Shown in pieces: positions 21,001-35,000 of a stretch of 64,000 bases of DNA. Both the position numbers and the translations under genes were made by a program. Under the pieces are notes generated by a model. The model was not told where the DNA came from and did no database searches. It saw nothing but the letters and a program-made list of their open reading frames with translations. Numbering within the stretch: position 1 is the first letter of the stretch; the number at the start of each line of letters is the position of its first letter. The stretch is from Streptomyces armeniacus. Lineage in GTDB: Bacteria > Actinomycetota > Actinomycetes > Streptomycetales > Streptomycetaceae. The stretch spans positions 6,005,367-6,069,366 of the forward strand of contig NZ_CP031320.1 in NCBI RefSeq assembly GCF_003355155.1, read 5' to 3'.

Positions 21001-23696
21001 CCGCCGACGGCGGACACCTGCTGGCAGGCAGGCTGTCCGCGCTCGGAACACCGTGGATCACCCAGCACACCGTGCACGGCACCCGCGTCCTCCCCGGCAC
21101 GGCGTTCCTCGAACTCGCCCTCCACACGGCGGAACACACCGACAGCGGCCGTATCGAAACCCTCGAGCTCCACGCTCCCCTCCTCGTCCCGGAACGCGGC
21201 GCCGTCCAGCTCCAGGTCTTCGTCGGAACGGCGGACGAGGCGGGGAACCGGCCCCTGACCATCCACTCCCGCCCGGACGGCCAGGACCCCGACGCCGAGT
21301 GGACGCGGCACGCCTCCGCGGCCCTTACGCCGTCGCCCGGCCCGGACGCGACGTCCGTCCGGCCGGTGGACGCGGCGGAGTGGCCCGTACCGGATGCGGT
21401 GCCACTCGACGTCGACGCGCTCTACGAGCGGCTGGCCGACAGCGACCTCGCGTACGGCACGGCGTATGAGGGCCTGCACAGCGCCTGGCAGCACGGCGAC
21501 ACCGTCTACGCGGAAATCCGGCTCCCGGAGGCGTCCGGTCCCGATGCCGAGCGCTACGGCATCCACCCGGCCCTGTTCGACTCGGCCCACCACGCGCTCG
21601 CCCTCCTCTCCGGCGGGCCGGAGGAACGCCTTCCGCAACTGCCCGCGCGCTGGCAGGACGTCACCCTGTACGCGGCGGGCGCGACGGAACTCCGCGTACG
21701 CCTGGCGCCGTCGGAGGACGGCGAGGGGGCGACGCTGACCCTTGCGGACGACACCGGCCGGCCGGTCGCCACGATCGGGTCCGTCGAACGTCGCCCGGTC
21801 ACGCCCGAACAGCTCAACTCCTCGGCTGCGACGCACCGGAACGCGTTGTTCCAGCTGGCGTGGGAGCCGTACGCGCTCCCGCAGACCGGCGCCGCTGACA
21901 CCTCGGGGTGGATGGTGCTGGGAGAGGACGGCCACGGCTTCGCACACCATACGGACATCAATTCCGTGACAGACGCCCCGGAAGTGCTGCTCCTGCCCTG
22001 CCTCAACGAGCCGGATGACGCCCCACACGAGGCCGCACACGCCGCAACCGAACACGTCCTGCGCACAGTGCAGGACTACCTCACGGCGGAACAGCTCGCC
22101 GACACCCGCCTGGTGATCCTCACCCAGGGCGCGGTCGCCACCAAGCCCGAAGAGGACGTACGAGACCTCGCGGCAGCCGCCGTATGGGGCCTGATCCGCA
22201 CCGCCCAGAACGAGAACCCCGACCGACTGCTGCTCATCGACACAGACAGCACCAACGCCTCATGGCACGCCCTCCGCACGGCTGTTGGTACCGGCGAGAA
22301 CCAACTCGCCCTGCGGGACGGCACAGCCCACACACCCCGCCTCACCCGCCCGACTCACGAAAGCGGCGAAACCCCCGCCCTGGACCCGGACGGCACCGTA
22401 CTGATCACCGGAGCCACCGGCACCCTCGGCACGCACCTCACCCGCCACCTCGTACGGGTACACGGCGCCCGCCACCTCCTGCTGACCAGCCGCAGCGGAC
22501 CCAACGCACCCCGAGCCACCGAACTACACGCCGAACTGAAGGCGTTGGGCGCCCACGTCACGATCACCGCCTGCGACACCGCCGACCGCAACGCACTCGC
22601 CCAGGTACTCGACGCCATCCCGGACGCACACCCCCTCACCGCCGTCTTCCACACCGCCGGCATCACCGACGACGGCACCCTCACCTCCCTTACTCCCGAA
22701 CGCCTGCACCCCGTCCTCCGCCCCAAGATCGACGCCGCCTGGCACCTCCACACCCTCACCCAACACCTCCCCCTCACCGCCTTCGTCCTCTACTCCTCCA
22801 TCGCAGGCACCCTCGGCAACCCCGGACAAGCCAACTACGCCGCCGCCAACACCTTCCTCGACGCCCTCGCCCACCACCGCCACACACAACACCAACCCGC
22901 CACCTCACTCGCCTGGGGCCTCTGGACCGACACCAGCACCCTCACCGCCACCCTCGGCAACACCCCCCGTACCGGCATCACCCCCTTCGCCACCGACGAC
23001 GCCCTCACCCTCCTCGACACCGCCCTCACCACCAACCACCCCACCCTCACCCTCACCCAACTCGACACCACCACCCTCCGCACCCAAGCCGCCGCAGGTC
23101 AGCTGCCGCCGCCCCTCCGCGGCCTCGTCCGTACACCCGCCGCCCGGCAGGCCTCCTCGGGCTCCGCCGCGCACGCGTCGCTCACGCAGCAGCTCGGGAG
23201 CCTTCCGGAGGCCGAGCAGCTCAAGCTCGTACTGGAGTTGGTGCACACCCAGGTGGCCGCTGTGCTGGGGCACGACCGGCCCGACCGGGTGGACATGGAG
23301 CGCGGTTTCCTCGACATGGGGTTCGACTCGCTCACCGCCGTCGAACTCCGCAACCGGCTGAACGCCGCGACCGGTCAGCGACTGCCCTCCACCCTCGTCT
23401 TCGACCACCCCACCCCCGCCGCGCTCGCCGACCATCTCTTCGCCGCGTTGAAGCCCGCGGAGGCGGCACTGTCGCGGCCCGTCCTGACCGAGCTCGACCG
23501 GGTGGAGTCCGAATTGGCGCTGGCGACTCCGGACGAGCGGGCCACGCTCTCCGTTCGCCTGCAGGACTTTCTCCTGAAATTGCACCAGGCACAGGAAGAC
23601 GCGGGAGAGAACGCTTCCGTCGTCTCTCACCGGATCGAATCCGCCACGGACGATGAAGTATTCGACTTCATCGACAACGAGCTCGGAATTTCTTGA
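18072..23696 (+). CDS. Type I PKS module: KS-AT(malonyl)-DH-KR-ACP
   Basis: 1,874 residues, one extension module coupled to the preceding gene by a 4-bp ATGA overlap. N-terminal docking helix ([20 protein letters not shown]) is followed by KS (43-470, DTACSSS ~216). The AT (590-900) has GHSIGE and HAFHS, malonyl-CoA type. The DH (966-1240) is intact by motif: [10 protein letters not shown] and LFDSAHH. In the KR (1257-1690), the LDD position reads TDD (AGITDDGTL), so the stereotype is less clear, though the second Asp is kept. The ACP has [12 protein letters not shown] at ~1750. The module should leave a double bond. Its KR shares a near-identical 1.1-kb block with the first PKS frame, and its AT start resembles that of the final AT. 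A run of PLPLPLPLP lies after the KS. Confidence 0.95.
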   Translation: MNAVSGGGATPTNETKLREFLKRATADLRQANRRLREAEAKDREPIAIVGMACRFPGGATSPERLWRLLLDGEDAMSDFPAERGWDVEALYDPDPDRSGHTYVREGAFVRDADEFDAEFFGISPREARAMDPQQRLLLEASWEAFERAGIVPAALKGSATGVFTGTNGQDYARVLMGELDAAEGYLVTGTSASVASGRISYTFGLEGPAVSIDTACSSSLVALHLAARALRNRECGLALAGGVTVMATPGIFTEFSRQRGLAADGRCKAFAGAADGTGWGEGVGMLLVERLSDARRNGHTVLAVVRGSAVNQDGASNGLTAPNGPSQQRVIQQALANAQLTAGDVDAVEAHGTGTSLGDPIEAQALLATYGQERPEDRPLWLGSVKSNIGHTQAAAGVAGVIKMVEALRHGVLPKTLHVDEPTPHVDWEAGAVRLLTEPVAWPETDRPRRAGVSSFGVSGTNAHLILEAAPETEPGAADASGVSDGDGVALPLPLPLPLPLPWVLSGRTEQALRDQAARLHAHVTAHPELDLAETGHALATARTHFTHRAALTAADDRDALLTALHALREGGTDRHLVQGQADASGTGKLAFLFSGQGSQRVGMGRRLHETFPAYADAFNQACTHLDPHLDHPLHDIVFAAEGTPEAELLQQTRYAQPALFAVETALFRLMESWGIRPDVLLGHSIGELAAAHVAGVLSLADACRLVAARGRLMQALPRGGGASQAEGSGGAMVAVEATEAEVLPLLEGREAELSLAALNGPRSTVVSGREAAVTELAAHFRTEGRRTRRLSVSHAFHSPLMDPMLEEFRTVAASVAYHPPTITVISNVTGEAATAEQLTSPDYWVRHLRHAVRFADGVRTLAAQGVTRFLEIGPDGTLTTLTQENLPDSDPVAVHTLHPDHPEPETALAALATLHTTGRTPDPWPTDHTPRAIDLPTYAFQHESYWPNPGAGSGNAADLGLDRTDHPMLGAAVTIAADGGHLLAGRLSALGTPWITQHTVHGTRVLPGTAFLELALHTAEHTDSGRIETLELHAPLLVPERGAVQLQVFVGTADEAGNRPLTIHSRPDGQDPDAEWTRHASAALTPSPGPDATSVRPVDAAEWPVPDAVPLDVDALYERLADSDLAYGTAYEGLHSAWQHGDTVYAEIRLPEASGPDAERYGIHPALFDSAHHALALLSGGPEERLPQLPARWQDVTLYAAGATELRVRLAPSEDGEGATLTLADDTGRPVATIGSVERRPVTPEQLNSSAATHRNALFQLAWEPYALPQTGAADTSGWMVLGEDGHGFAHHTDINSVTDAPEVLLLPCLNEPDDAPHEAAHAATEHVLRTVQDYLTAEQLADTRLVILTQGAVATKPEEDVRDLAAAAVWGLIRTAQNENPDRLLLIDTDSTNASWHALRTAVGTGENQLALRDGTAHTPRLTRPTHESGETPALDPDGTVLITGATGTLGTHLTRHLVRVHGARHLLLTSRSGPNAPRATELHAELKALGAHVTITACDTADRNALAQVLDAIPDAHPLTAVFHTAGITDDGTLTSLTPERLHPVLRPKIDAAWHLHTLTQHLPLTAFVLYSSIAGTLGNPGQANYAAANTFLDALAHHRHTQHQPATSLAWGLWTDTSTLTATLGNTPRTGITPFATDDALTLLDTALTTNHPTLTLTQLDTTTLRTQAAAGQLPPPLRGLVRTPAARQASSGSAAHASLTQQLGSLPEAEQLKLVLELVHTQVAAVLGHDRPDRVDMERGFLDMGFDSLTAVELRNRLNAATGQRLPSTLVFDHPTPAALADHLFAALKPAEAALSRPVLTELDRVESELALATPDERATLSVRLQDFLLKLHQAQEDAGENASVVSHRIESATDDEVFDFIDNELGIS
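21837..22925 (+). repeat. KR-region block nearly identical to 10490-11580
   Basis: This is the partner copy of the block described at 10490-11580. The copies diverge sharply on both sides, upstream in the DH and downstream after SLAWGLWTD, which gives the block clear edges. Confidence 0.75.
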
Positions 23697-23716
23697 GTCG
23701 ATGGGATCAGCCTCGT

Positions 23717-26700
23717 ATGACGACGAATGAGAGCAAGCTCCGCGATTACCTCAAGCGGGTGACGGCCGAGCTGCACCAGACGCGGGAACGCCTTCTCGAG
23801 GTGGAGTCCGGCGATCCGGAGCCGATCGCGGTCGTCGCGATGAGCTGCCGCTATCCGGGCGGTGCGGGTTCTCCCGAGGAACTCTGGCGGTTGGTGGCGG
23901 AAGGCACCGACGCGATCGCGGAGTTTCCGGCGGACCGGGACTGGCCGGTGGAGGAGCTGTACGACCCGGATCCGGACCGGCCGGGCAAGGTGTACGTCCG
24001 GGAGGGCGGTTTCTTCGAGGGCGCGGACCATTTCGACGCCGGGTTCTTCGGCATCAGTCCGCGTGAGGCGCAGGCGATCGATCCGCAGCAGCGGCTGCTG
24101 CTGGAGGTGACCTGGGAGGCGCTGGAGCGGGCGGGCATCGAGCCGGGGACGCTGCGCGGCAGCAGCACCGGGGTGTTCACGGGGGTGATGTACGGGGACT
24201 ACGGCGCGCGGCTGCTCCAGACGCCGGGGAGCCTCGAGGGCTACGTGGGCACGGGCAGCGCGTACAGCGTGGCGTCCGGCCGGGTGTCGTACACGTACGG
24301 CTTCGAGGGTCCGGCGGTCAGTGTCGACACGGCCTGTTCATCGTCGCTCGTCGCGCTGCATCTGGCGTGCCAGGCGCTGCGGAGCCAGGAGTGCGATCTG
24401 GCGCTGGCCGGTGGTGTGACGGTGATGGCGACGCCGGCGACGCTGATCGAGTTCAGCAGGCAGCGCGCGCTCTCCCCGGACGGGCGGTGCAAGGCGTTCG
24501 CGGGTGCCGCGGACGGCACCGCGCTGGGTGAGGGCGTGGGTGTGCTGCTGGTGGAGCGGCTGGCGGACGCGCGGCGTCTCGGTCACCCCGTCCTGGCTGT
24601 CGTACGTGGGAGCGCGGTCAACCAGGACGGGGCCAGCAGCCAGTTGACGGCGCCGAACGGGCCGTCGCAGCAGCGCGTCATCCGGCAGGCGCTGGCCAAC
24701 GCACAGCTCACGGCACGCGATATCGATGCTGTGGAGGCGCACGGGACGGGCACGTCGCTGGGTGATCCGATCGAGGCGCAGGCGCTGCTGGCGACGTACG
24801 GACAGGACCGGCCCGCGGACCGGCCGCTCTGGCTCGGCTCGGTCAAGTCCAACATCGGGCACAGCCAGGCCGCCGCCGGGGTGGCGGGCGTCATCAAGAT
24901 GGTCGAGGCCATGCGGCACGGCGAACTGCCCAGGACCCTGCACGTGGACGAGCCGACACCGCACGTCGACTGGGACGCGGGCGCCGTACGACTGCTGACC
25001 GACCCGCAGCCGTGGCCCGAGACGGACAGGCCCCGCCGTGCCGCCGTGTCCTCGTTCGGGATCAGCGGTACGAACGCGCACGTGATCCTCGAGGCCGCGC
25101 CCGCGCCGGAGGACGCACCGCGGGCCACGGACGACTCCGGTGATGCCGCCGGTGACGCCACCGGCGCCGGTTGCGCGGTGCCGTGGGTGCTGTCGGCCAA
25201 GACGGAGCGGGCGCTGCGCGCTCAGGCGACGCGGCTGCGGGAGCACGTGGAGGCGCGCCCGGAGGTGGACCTGGCGGGCGTCGGGTTCTCGCTGGCGACG
25301 ACCCGTACGCACCACGAGCACCGTGCGGTGGTGTTCGGCGCGTCGCGTGCCGAACTGCTGGGCGGGCTGGACGCGTTGGCGGCCGGGCGGCCGGACCCGC
25401 ACGTGGTGCAGGGGACGGCGACGCACGGGAAGACGGCGTACCTGTGCACGGGCCAGGGCAGCCAGCGCGCGGGGATGGGGGCCGAGCTGTACGGGACGTT
25501 CCCGGCGTTCGCGCGGGCGCTGGACGCGGTGTGCGAACGGCTCGATCCGCACCTCGAACACCCGCTGAAGGCCGTCATGTTCGCGGCGGAGGGCACGGAC
25601 GAGGCGGCGCTGCTGGACCAGACGCTGTACACGCAGACGGCGCTGTTCGCGCTGGAGACCGCGCTGTACCGGCTGATCGAGACCTGGGGCATCACGCCCG
25701 ACTACCTCACGGGCCACTCCATCGGCGAGCTGACCGCCGCGCATCTCGCCGGTGTCCTGGACCTGGGTGACGCGGCGACGCTCGTCGCGGCCCGTGCCCG
25801 GCTGATGCAGGACCTGCCCGCGCGGCAGGGCGGTATGGCGGCGGTGCAGGCGCCGGAGAGCGAGATACGTGCGGCGCTGCAGCGGCACGGCCTGGACGAG
25901 CGGGTGGGGATCGCAGCCGTCAACGGGCCGCGGTCCACGGTCGTTTCGGGTGACGCCGAGGCCGTGGAGCAGCTGGCGCGAGCGTACGCGGAGAGCGGCC
26001 ACAAGACGCGGCGGCTCCAGGTCAGCCACGCGTTCCACTCGGCGCACATGGACCCGGTGCTGGGCAAGTTCGAGGATGCCGCGGCGGCGCTGGACTACCG
26101 ACCTCCGCACATTCCGGTCGTGTCCAATCTGACGGGCGAGATCGCGACGACGGAGCAGCTGACCGATCCGCACTACTGGGCGCAGCAGATCCGCAACCCC
26201 GTCCGCTTCCACGACGCCGTACGCACCCTGGACCAGTCGGGCGTCACCAACTACGTGGAGATCGGCCCGGACGCCACGCTGACGGCGATGGTGCACGAGA
26301 GCCTGCCGGACGGCCCGGCAGGCCCGGACGCCGCGAACGGTTCGGACGCTACGGGCGACCCCGACGCCGCGGGCGGCCCGGCAGACACTCGCGACGGCGG
26401 CCTCCCCGGCCCCGGCCCCCGTACGCTGTGCACCCTCCGTCCCGGACACGGCGAGACGCACGCCGTGCTGACGGCGCTCGCCACCCTGCACACCACGCAC
26501 TCGCCGCTGCACTGGCCCGCGCCCGGCACGCCGCACCGGCCGGACCCGACGCCGCTGCCGACGTACCCCTTCCAGCACGAGCCGTACTGGCTGCGCGCCC
26601 CGGCCATCTCCGCCAGCCCCGGCGACCTGGGGCAGCGTGCGACGGGCCACCCGCTGCTGGACGCCGCGGTGGAATTGCCCGACGGCGAGGGCCACGTCTT

Positions 26701-29700
26701 CACCGGGCGGCTGTCCCGCAGGGGCCATCCGTGGCTCGACGACCACACCATCTCCGGGGTGCCGGTGCTGCCGGGCACGGCGTATCTGGACCTGGCGCTG
26801 CGCGCGGCCGACGAGCTGGGCGGCGGCCGTATCGAGGAGTTGACGCACGACTCGCTGCTGTTCGTGCCCGAGCAGGGCGCGCTCCAGCTGCGGGTGTCGG
26901 TGAGCGGCGCGGACGAGGACGGGCGGCGGCCGTTCACGGTGCACTCGCGGCCGGAGGACGCGCTGCCCGGCGCGGGCTGGACGCGGCACGCGACTGGCGC
27001 GCTCGGCCCGGAGCAGGCCGCACCGGCGCCGGACGGCGAGCTGAGCGCCTGGCCGCCGGACGGCGCGGACGCGATCGACGTGGAGGACGTACGGGCGTAC
27101 TTCGCGGGCGTCGGTGTCGGCTACGGACCGACGTTCCTGGGGCTGCGCGCGGCGTGGCGGCGCGGCGACGACATCTACGCGGAGGTCGCGCTGCCGGAGG
27201 GCACCGACCGCACCGGTTTCGGCCTGCATCCCGCGCTGCTGGACGCGGCGCTGCACCCGCTGGCGCTGAGCGGTCCGCTGGCGGACCGGGACGCGGGCGC
27301 GGTGCGGCTGCCGTTCGCCTGGGACGGGGTGGCGCTGCACGCGGTGGGCGCGGGTGAGCTGCGCGTACGGCTGTCGCCGACCGGCCCGGAGACGGTGGCG
27401 CTGACGGTCGCCGACGGTGCGGGCGGTGCCGTCGCGACGGTGGACTCGCTGACCGTGCGGTCGGTGCCGGCGGACCAGTTGGCGGCGACGTTCACGAACC
27501 ACGAGGGGTCGCGGTTCCACCTCGGCTGGTCGCCGGTGCCTGCGGCGGCGCAGCCGGGCGCGGAGCCGCCGGCGGACCTGCCGGAGCTGTGGGACGCGCT
27601 GGACGCGGGCGGCCCGGTGCCGGGCACGGTGCTGATGTGGTGCGACGGGGCGGAGGACGCCGTTCCGTACGGCGGCTCGGTCCCGTACGAGGCGGGCGCC
27701 CCGTACGAAGCGGGCGCCCCGTACGAAGCGGGCGGGCAGCGCGCCGGGCTGCCTGCGGGCGGCGAGGACACCGCGGGCACCGCGGGCGGCGGGGCCGGTC
27801 TTGTGGCCGCCGCGCACGGCGCCGCGCAGCGGGCGCTGGCCATCGTGCAGTGGTTCCTCACCGACGAGCGGCTGGCGGACTCGCGGCTGGCGGTGGTGAC
27901 GTACGGCGCGGTCGCCACGCACGGCGGCGAGGACGTACGCGACCCGGCGAACGCCCCGGTGTGGGGCCTGCTGCGCACCGCGCAACTGGAGGCGCCGGAC
28001 CGGATCGTGCTGATCGACCTGGACGGAGAGGACGCCTCCCGTACGAGTCTCCCGCTGGCGCTGGCGACGGCCGCCGCGGGCGAGCCGCAACTGGCGGTGC
28101 GCTCGGGGCAGTTCCTCGCGCCGCGGCTGGCGCGGGCGGACGCCGTACCGCGGCTGGCACCGCCGGACGGCGGCGGCGGCGCGGACACGGCCGCGGGTGC
28201 CTGGCGGCTCGACGTCACCGAGCCCGGCACCCTCGAGAACCTCGTGCTGCGGCCCGCGCCCGAGGTGCACGAGCCGCTGGCCCCGGGCCAGGTACGGGTC
28301 GCGATGCGGGCCGCCGGGCTGAACTTCCGCGACGTCCTGATCGCCCTCGGCATGTACCCGGGCGCCGAGGTGATCGGCGGCGAGGGCGCGGGAACGGTCG
28401 TGGCCGTCGGTCCGGACGTGCCGGACCTGGCCGTCGGCGACCGCGTGATGGGCATGTTCAGCGGCGCGATGGGGCCGCTGGCCGTGACCGACCACCGGCT
28501 GCTGGCCCCGGTGCCCGAGGGCTGGTCGTTCACGCAGGCCGCCTCCGTGCCGGTGGTGTTCCTGACGGCGTACCTCGGGCTGGCCGACCTCGCCGGGCTG
28601 CGTGCGGGCAGGCGGCTGCTGGTGCATGCCGCCGCGGGCGGCGTCGGCACCGCCGCGGTGCAGCTGGCGCGGTACTGGGGCGCCGAGGTGTACGGCACGG
28701 CCGGCCCCGGCAAGCACGGCGTGCTGCGCGGGCGGGGCTTCACCGACGACCGGCTGGGCAACTCGCGCACCCTGGACTTCGAGGAGGAGTTCCGGGACGC
28801 CACCGGCGGCGAGGGCTTCGACGTCGTACTCAACTCACTCGCCCGCGAGTTCGTGGACGCCTCACTGCGGTTGATGCCGCGCGGCGGCCACTTCCTGGAG
28901 ATGGGCAAGACGGACATCCGGGACGCGTCGGAGGTCGCCGGGCGCCATCCGGGCGTCGACTACCGCCCGTTCGACCTGGCCGAGGCAGGGCCGGACCGGA
29001 TACGGGAGATGCTGGCGGAGCTGAGCGACCTCTTCGCACGCGGCGTGCTGGAGCCGCTTCCGACGACGGTGTGGGACATCCGGCAGGCGGACGAGGCGTT
29101 CCGTTTCCTCAGCCAGGGCCGCAACGTCGGCAAGGTCGTCCTGACCCTGCCCGTCGGTCTGGACGCGGACGGCACCGTGCTGATCACGGGTGGTACGGGC
29201 ACCCTGGGCGGGCTGCTGGCGCGGCACCTCGTCGCGGAGCACGGCGTACGGCATCTGCTGCTCACGAGCCGCAGCGGACCGGAGGCGGCCGGGGCCGGCG
29301 AACTACACGCCGACCTCGAAGAGTTGGGCGCCCATGTCACGGTCACCGCCTGCGACACGGCCGACCGCGACGACCTCGTACGCCTCCTCGCCGGCGTCCC
29401 GGACGCGCATCCGCTCACCGCCGTCGTACACACGGCAGGAGTGCTGGACGACGCCACGCTCACCGCGCTGACGCCGCAGCAGCTCGACGCGGTGCTGCGG
29501 CCGAAGGCCGACGCCGCCTGGCATCTGCACAGCCTCACCCGCGATCTGGACCTGAGCGCGTTCGTGCTGTTCTCGTCGGTCGCGGGGACGCTTGGCAACC
29601 CGGGGCAGGCCAACTACGCGGCGGCCAACACGTTCCTGGACGCCCTCGCCCACCACCGGCGCCAACTGGGCCTGCCCGCGACGTCGCTGGCGTGGGGCCT

Positions 29701-30514
29701 GTGGGAGCAGGCCAGCGCGATGACGGGCATGCTGGAGACGGCCGACCTGAGCCGTATGGCGCGTACGGGCATCCGGGCGCTGCCCACGGACGCGGGGCTG
29801 GCGCTGTTCGACTCGGCGTGGAGCAGCGGCCGTCCGGTGGTCGTCGCGGCGCGGCTGGACGCGGCGGCGCTGCGGGCGCGGGCGGACTCGGCGGCGCTGC
29901 CGGCGCCGCTGCGCACCCTCGCCGGCGGCCCGTCGCGACGGGCCGCCGCCGCCCAGGGTCCGGGGCCCGGCGGCCAGGCTCCCGCGGAGTGGTGGGCGAA
30001 GCGGCTGGCGGGGATGGCGCGCGCCGAACAGGACGAGGCGCTGCTGCAGTTGGTACGCGCGGAGGTCGCCACCGTGCTCGGGCACCGGTCGCCGACGACG
30101 GTCGGAAGCGAGCAGAGCTTCAAGGAGACCGGCTTCGACTCGCTGACCTCCGTCGAGCTGCGGAACCGGCTGTGCGCGGCCGTCGGCCTCCGGCTGCCCA
30201 CCACCCTCGTCTTCGACCAGCCGACGCCGGCGGCGCTGGCCACGTATCTGCGGGTCGAACTCGCCCCCGAGGAGGGGGCGGCGGCGCAGTCGCTGCTGAC
30301 GGACCTGGAGAGGCTGGAAGCGGAGGCGCTGTCGCCGCGTACGGACGAGGAGTCGCGGTCACGTGTCACCGCGCGCCTCAAGGATTTCCTGTTCCGGCTC
30401 AACGAAGCAGCGGCGCCGCCCGAACCGGGCGACGGCGACGCCGCCGATCTCTCCGAAAAGATCGACTCGGCGACGGACAGCGAAATCTTCGACTTCATCG
30501 ACAACGAACTCTGA
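23717..30514 (+). CDS. Type I PKS module: KS-AT(malonyl)-DH-ER-KR-ACP
   Basis: 2,265 residues, the only fully reducing module. Docking helix, KS (35-460, DTACSSS ~204), AT (574-880; GHSIGE, HAFHS, malonyl type), DH (978-1250; [10 protein letters not shown] and LLDAALH intact), a structural KR subdomain from ~1264, ER (1505-1812, with the NADPH motif [15 protein letters not shown] ~1636), KR (1819-2080; [17 protein letters not shown]), ACP ([12 protein letters not shown] ~2139) and a C-terminal docking tail. The predicted extension is a saturated two-carbon unit. The start is ATG 23717, 20 bp after the previous stop; a TTG at 23693 in frame is an alternative and neither has a strong RBS. A short repeated [18 protein letters not shown] stretch sits in the DH-ER linker. 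Confidence 0.95.
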   Translation: MTTNESKLRDYLKRVTAELHQTRERLLEVESGDPEPIAVVAMSCRYPGGAGSPEELWRLVAEGTDAIAEFPADRDWPVEELYDPDPDRPGKVYVREGGFFEGADHFDAGFFGISPREAQAIDPQQRLLLEVTWEALERAGIEPGTLRGSSTGVFTGVMYGDYGARLLQTPGSLEGYVGTGSAYSVASGRVSYTYGFEGPAVSVDTACSSSLVALHLACQALRSQECDLALAGGVTVMATPATLIEFSRQRALSPDGRCKAFAGAADGTALGEGVGVLLVERLADARRLGHPVLAVVRGSAVNQDGASSQLTAPNGPSQQRVIRQALANAQLTARDIDAVEAHGTGTSLGDPIEAQALLATYGQDRPADRPLWLGSVKSNIGHSQAAAGVAGVIKMVEAMRHGELPRTLHVDEPTPHVDWDAGAVRLLTDPQPWPETDRPRRAAVSSFGISGTNAHVILEAAPAPEDAPRATDDSGDAAGDATGAGCAVPWVLSAKTERALRAQATRLREHVEARPEVDLAGVGFSLATTRTHHEHRAVVFGASRAELLGGLDALAAGRPDPHVVQGTATHGKTAYLCTGQGSQRAGMGAELYGTFPAFARALDAVCERLDPHLEHPLKAVMFAAEGTDEAALLDQTLYTQTALFALETALYRLIETWGITPDYLTGHSIGELTAAHLAGVLDLGDAATLVAARARLMQDLPARQGGMAAVQAPESEIRAALQRHGLDERVGIAAVNGPRSTVVSGDAEAVEQLARAYAESGHKTRRLQVSHAFHSAHMDPVLGKFEDAAAALDYRPPHIPVVSNLTGEIATTEQLTDPHYWAQQIRNPVRFHDAVRTLDQSGVTNYVEIGPDATLTAMVHESLPDGPAGPDAANGSDATGDPDAAGGPADTRDGGLPGPGPRTLCTLRPGHGETHAVLTALATLHTTHSPLHWPAPGTPHRPDPTPLPTYPFQHEPYWLRAPAISASPGDLGQRATGHPLLDAAVELPDGEGHVFTGRLSRRGHPWLDDHTISGVPVLPGTAYLDLALRAADELGGGRIEELTHDSLLFVPEQGALQLRVSVSGADEDGRRPFTVHSRPEDALPGAGWTRHATGALGPEQAAPAPDGELSAWPPDGADAIDVEDVRAYFAGVGVGYGPTFLGLRAAWRRGDDIYAEVALPEGTDRTGFGLHPALLDAALHPLALSGPLADRDAGAVRLPFAWDGVALHAVGAGELRVRLSPTGPETVALTVADGAGGAVATVDSLTVRSVPADQLAATFTNHEGSRFHLGWSPVPAAAQPGAEPPADLPELWDALDAGGPVPGTVLMWCDGAEDAVPYGGSVPYEAGAPYEAGAPYEAGGQRAGLPAGGEDTAGTAGGGAGLVAAAHGAAQRALAIVQWFLTDERLADSRLAVVTYGAVATHGGEDVRDPANAPVWGLLRTAQLEAPDRIVLIDLDGEDASRTSLPLALATAAAGEPQLAVRSGQFLAPRLARADAVPRLAPPDGGGGADTAAGAWRLDVTEPGTLENLVLRPAPEVHEPLAPGQVRVAMRAAGLNFRDVLIALGMYPGAEVIGGEGAGTVVAVGPDVPDLAVGDRVMGMFSGAMGPLAVTDHRLLAPVPEGWSFTQAASVPVVFLTAYLGLADLAGLRAGRRLLVHAAAGGVGTAAVQLARYWGAEVYGTAGPGKHGVLRGRGFTDDRLGNSRTLDFEEEFRDATGGEGFDVVLNSLAREFVDASLRLMPRGGHFLEMGKTDIRDASEVAGRHPGVDYRPFDLAEAGPDRIREMLAELSDLFARGVLEPLPTTVWDIRQADEAFRFLSQGRNVGKVVLTLPVGLDADGTVLITGGTGTLGGLLARHLVAEHGVRHLLLTSRSGPEAAGAGELHADLEELGAHVTVTACDTADRDDLVRLLAGVPDAHPLTAVVHTAGVLDDATLTALTPQQLDAVLRPKADAAWHLHSLTRDLDLSAFVLFSSVAGTLGNPGQANYAAANTFLDALAHHRRQLGLPATSLAWGLWEQASAMTGMLETADLSRMARTGIRALPTDAGLALFDSAWSSGRPVVVAARLDAAALRARADSAALPAPLRTLAGGPSRRAAAAQGPGPGGQAPAEWWAKRLAGMARAEQDEALLQLVRAEVATVLGHRSPTTVGSEQSFKETGFDSLTSVELRNRLCAAVGLRLPTTLVFDQPTPAALATYLRVELAPEEGAAAQSLLTDLERLEAEALSPRTDEESRSRVTARLKDFLFRLNEAAAPPEPGDGDAADLSEKIDSATDSEIFDFIDNEL

Positions 30515-31636
30515 GTCAGTGACCACCGGGACGGGTTGAGGAAATGGCCAACGCCAGCGCCAGCGAGGAACGGCTCCGCACGTATCTCAAGCGCGTGACG
30601 AACGATCTCCATCAGGCGCGCCGCCGTATTCAGGAGATCGAGTCCGAGCGGCAGGAGCCCATCGCCATCGTCGGAATGGGCTGCCGTTTTCCCGGCGGCA
30701 TCACCTCGCCCGCCGGATTGTGGGACCTGGTGGCCGAAGGCCGTGACGCCGTCTCGGAATTCCCCGTCAACCGGGGCTGGGACGTGGACGCGCTCTACGA
30801 CCCCGACCCCGCCTCGTTCGGCACCACGTACGTGCGGCACGGCGGTTTCCTGCACGACGCGCACCTCTTCGACGCGGAGTTCTTCGGCATCAGCCCGCGC
30901 GAGGCGCTGGCCATGGACCCGCAGCAGCGGCTGCTGCTGGAGACCGCGTGGGAGGCGTTCGAGCACGCCGGGATCGACCCGGGCTCCGTACGGGGGCGCG
31001 ACGTGGGCGTGTTCGCGGGCGCGCCCGGCCAGGAGTACGCCTCCATCCGGCCGCCGGGCGCCGAGGGCACGGACGGCTACCTGCTGACGGGCATCGCGGC
31101 CAGTGTCGCGTCGGGCCGCCTCGCGTACGTACTCGGGCTGGAGGGCCCGGCGGTCACCGTCGACACGGCGTGCTCGTCGTCGCTGGTGGCACTGCACCTG
31201 GCGGGCCAGGCGCTGCGCGCGGGAGAGTGCCGGATGGCGCTGGCGGGCAGCGCCACGATCATGCCCAGCGCGGGCATCTTCGTGGAGTTCAGCCGCCAGC
31301 GCGGGCTGGCGGCGGACGGGCGGGTCAAGGCGTTCGCGGGCGCGGCGGACGGCACGGCCTGGGGTGAGGGCGTCGGCATGCTCGTCCTCGAACGGCTCTC
31401 GGACGCCGTACGGCTCGGGCACACCGTGCACGCCGTCATCCGCAGCTCGGCCGTGAACCAGGACGGGGCGTCGAACGGCCTCACCGCACCCAACGGCCCC
31501 TCGCAGGAACGCGTCATCCGCCGCGCCCTGGAGAACGCCGGGCTGGCCCCCGAGGGGGTCGACGCGGTGGAGGCGCACGGAACGGGCACGCGGCTCGGCG
31601 ACCCGATCGAGGCACACGCGCTCCTCGCCACGTACG

Positions 31637-32067
31637 GGCAGGAACGGGCCGCCTCGCAGCCGCTCTGGCTCGGATCGGTCAAGTCCAACATCGGGCACAC
31701 GCAGGCAGCGGCGGGGGTCGCGGGCATCATCAAGATGGTCGAGGCCATGCGCCACGGCGAACTGCCGAAGACCCTGCACGTCGACGAGCCGACGCCCCAT
31801 GTGGACTGGGACGCGGGCGCCGTACGGCTGCTGACCGAGCCGGTGGCATGGCCGGAGACGGACCGGCCGCGACGGGCGGCAGTGTCCTCGTTCGGCATCA
31901 GCGGCACCAACGCACACGTGATCCTGGAGGCCGCGCCCGCCCCCGAACCCGTACCGGAGGGGCCCGTAGGGGCAGCCCTGCCATGGGTACTGTCGGGCCG
32001 TACGGAGCAGGCGCTGCGCGACCAGGCCGCACGCCTGCACGCACACGTCACCGCGCACCCGGAACAG
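31637..32067 (+). repeat. KS-to-AT linker block nearly identical to 37008-37430
   Basis: About 420 bp covering the end of the KS (from [19 protein letters not shown]) and the KS-AT linker is almost the same in the two modules of the last PKS gene. It is a second patch of recent sequence exchange. C- and E2-type ATs share another short block (19838-20110 and 37600-37872). Confidence 0.7.
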
Positions 32068-35000
32068 GTCCTGGCCGAGACCGGCCACGCCCTGGCCACC
32101 ACCCGCACCCACTTCACCCACCGCGCCGCCCTCACCGCGGCCGAGGACCGCGACAGCCTGCTGGCCGGGCTGCGCGCCCTCGCGGAGGGCGGCGCGGACC
32201 CGCACGTCGTACGGGGCCGGAGCAGCGGCGGGAAACTGGCGTTCCTCTTCACCGGGCAGGGCAGCCAGCGCACGGGTATGGGACGGGGGTTGCACGCCGC
32301 GTACCCGGTCTTCGCGGACGCCTTCGACGAGGTGTGCGGGCATCTGGACGCGCACCTGGAGCACGGGCTGCGCGGCATCGTCTTCGCCGACGGCAGCGAC
32401 AGCGACGGCGGGGACGGGGGCGGGGGCGGGGACGCCCGCGGGGGCGAGCTGATCCACCGCACGGACTACGCGCAGGCCGCGCTGTTCGCCGTCGAGACCG
32501 CGCTGTTCCGGCTCGTCGAGTCCTGGGGCATCCGTCCCGACTACCTCGCCGGGCACTCCATCGGGGAGATCACCGCCGCGCACGCGGCCGGGGTCCTCAC
32601 CCTCCCCGACGCCTGCGCCCTGGTCGCCGCACGCGGCCGCCTCATGCGGGCCGCCCGGAGCGGCGGCGCGATGGCCGCGGTCCAGGCGCCGGAGGCCGAG
32701 GTCGCCGCGTCCCTGGCCGGGCTCGAGGACCGGGTCGCCGTCGCGGCGGTCAACGGCCCGTCCGCCACTGTCGTCTCCGGCGACCACGACGCCGTACAGC
32801 ACGTCGCCGCGCAGTGGCGGGAGCGCGGGCGCAAGACCCGGCAGCTGAAGGTCAGCCACGCCTTCCACTCCCCCCACATGGACGGCGTGCTCGACGAGTT
32901 CCGGGACGCCGTCGCGGCGCTGACCCTCAGCCCTCCGGCGGTTCCCGTCGTCTCGAACGTCACCGGCCGCCTCGCCACCACCGACGACCTGTGCTCTCCC
33001 GACTACTGGGCCCGGCACATACGCGGCACCGTCCGCTTCCACGACGGCGTCCGCACCCTGGACGGCGAAGGCGTCACCACGTACCTCGAACTCGGCCCCG
33101 ACACCACGCTCACCGCCCTCACGCGGGAGAGCCTTCCGGACGCCGCCCTCACCGCGCTCGGCGCCCTGCACCCCAAGCGGCCCGAAACGGAGACCGCCCT
33201 CACCGCGCTGGCCGCCCTCCACACCACGGGCCGTACGCCCGGCCCCTGGCCGGCGCACGGCGGTACGCGGACCGTCGGGCTGCCCACGTACGCGTTCCAG
33301 CACCAGCCGTACTGGCTGGCACGGCCGGGCCTCGACGGCGACCCCGGCCTCCTCGGCCTCGACGCCGCCGAACACCCGCTCCTCGGCGCCGCCGTTACCG
33401 TCACGGACGGCGCGGGGCAGGCGGGCGGCGAGGACGGGCAGGTGCTGACCGGCCGGCTCTCCCTCGCGACGCACCCCTGGCTGGCCGGCCACGCCGTCGA
33501 CGGCACCGTACTGCTGCCCGGCACCGCCTTCGTGGACCTGGCCCTGCACGCCGCGCACCGGTCCGGCTGCCGACGGGTGGAGGAACTCACGCTGCACGCG
33601 CCGCTCGTCCTTCCGGAACGGGGCGCCGTACAGCTGCAGTTGACCGTCGCGGCCCCGGACGAGAAGGGGCAGCGGCCGTTCACCGTACGGTCACGCCCGG
33701 ACGGCACTGTCGGTACGGACCCGGGCGCGGACCCGTACGACCGGCCCTGGGCCCGGCACGCGTCCGGGCTCCTCACCTCGGACGCGGCAACCGAACCGGA
33801 GCCCACCGCGCCGGGCGCGTGGCCGCCGCCGGACGCCGAACCCGTCGAACTGGCGCACCTGTACGAGCGCCTGGCCGGCCTCGGCTACGACTACGGCCCC
33901 CTCTTCCAGGGCCTCCGCACCGCATGGCGCGACGGCGACACCCTCTACGCCGAGGCCGCCCTGCCCGGCGGCACCGACGCGGCCGGTTTCTGCCTGCACC
34001 CCGCGCTGCTCGACGCCGTCCTCCACGCGAGCGCGTGGAACGCGGCCGCCGGGGAGGGCGGTACGCGGACGGGCGGTACGCGGACGGCCACGCGCCTGCC
34101 GTTCGCCTGGAACGGCGTCACGCTGCACGCCACCGGCGCCGCCACCGTACGGGCGCAGCTGACGCCGCTCTCCGGTGACGGCATCGCGCTGCGCGTCACG
34201 GACGGAACGGGCGCGCCGGTGCTGACCGTTGAGTCGCTCGTCACCCGGGAGGTCGACACCAGCCGGCTGACGCCGGCGGACGCCGCGCAGCGCGGCCTGA
34301 TGTTCCGGCTCGACTGGCAGGCCGCCCCGCTGGATGGCCCCGACGGTGGTGTTCTGGCGGTGCTCGGCGGCGACACGGCGGTGGGAGCCGCCGTACGGGA
34401 CGAGCGCGCGTACGCGGGCGTCGGCGCGCTCTCGGAGGCGATCCGTACGGGCGAGCAGGCGCCGGACGTGGTGCTGCTGCCGTGCCTGTCCGGCCCCCCG
34501 TACGACGATCCGCACACGGCCGCGCACGCTGCGACCGGGCACGTCCTGGGCGCGGTGCAGGACTTCCTCGCCGCCGGCGAACTCGCGGACTCCCGGCTGG
34601 TGGTCGTCACGCGGGGCGCGGTGGCCGCGTCGGGCGGGGAGGACGTACGGGACCTGGCGGCGGCCGCCGTATGGGGCCTGGTCCGCAGCGCGCAGAACGA
34701 GCACCCCGACCGGCTGCTGCTGGTCGACGTGGACGGCTCGGACGCATCATGGGACGCGCTCCGTACGGTGGTGGCGGCCGGGGAGACCCAGCTCGCGCTG
34801 CGCGACGGCACGGCGTACGCACCCCGCCTCGTACGGACGGTCGGGGAAGACGGCGAGGCGCCCGCCCTGGACGCGGACGGCACAGCCCTGCACGCGGACG
34901 GCACCGTGCTGGTCACCGGAGCCACCGGGACCCTCGGTGGTCTGCTGGCCCGGCATCTGGTGGAGGCGTACGGGGTCCGCCGTCTGCTGCTGACCAGCCG

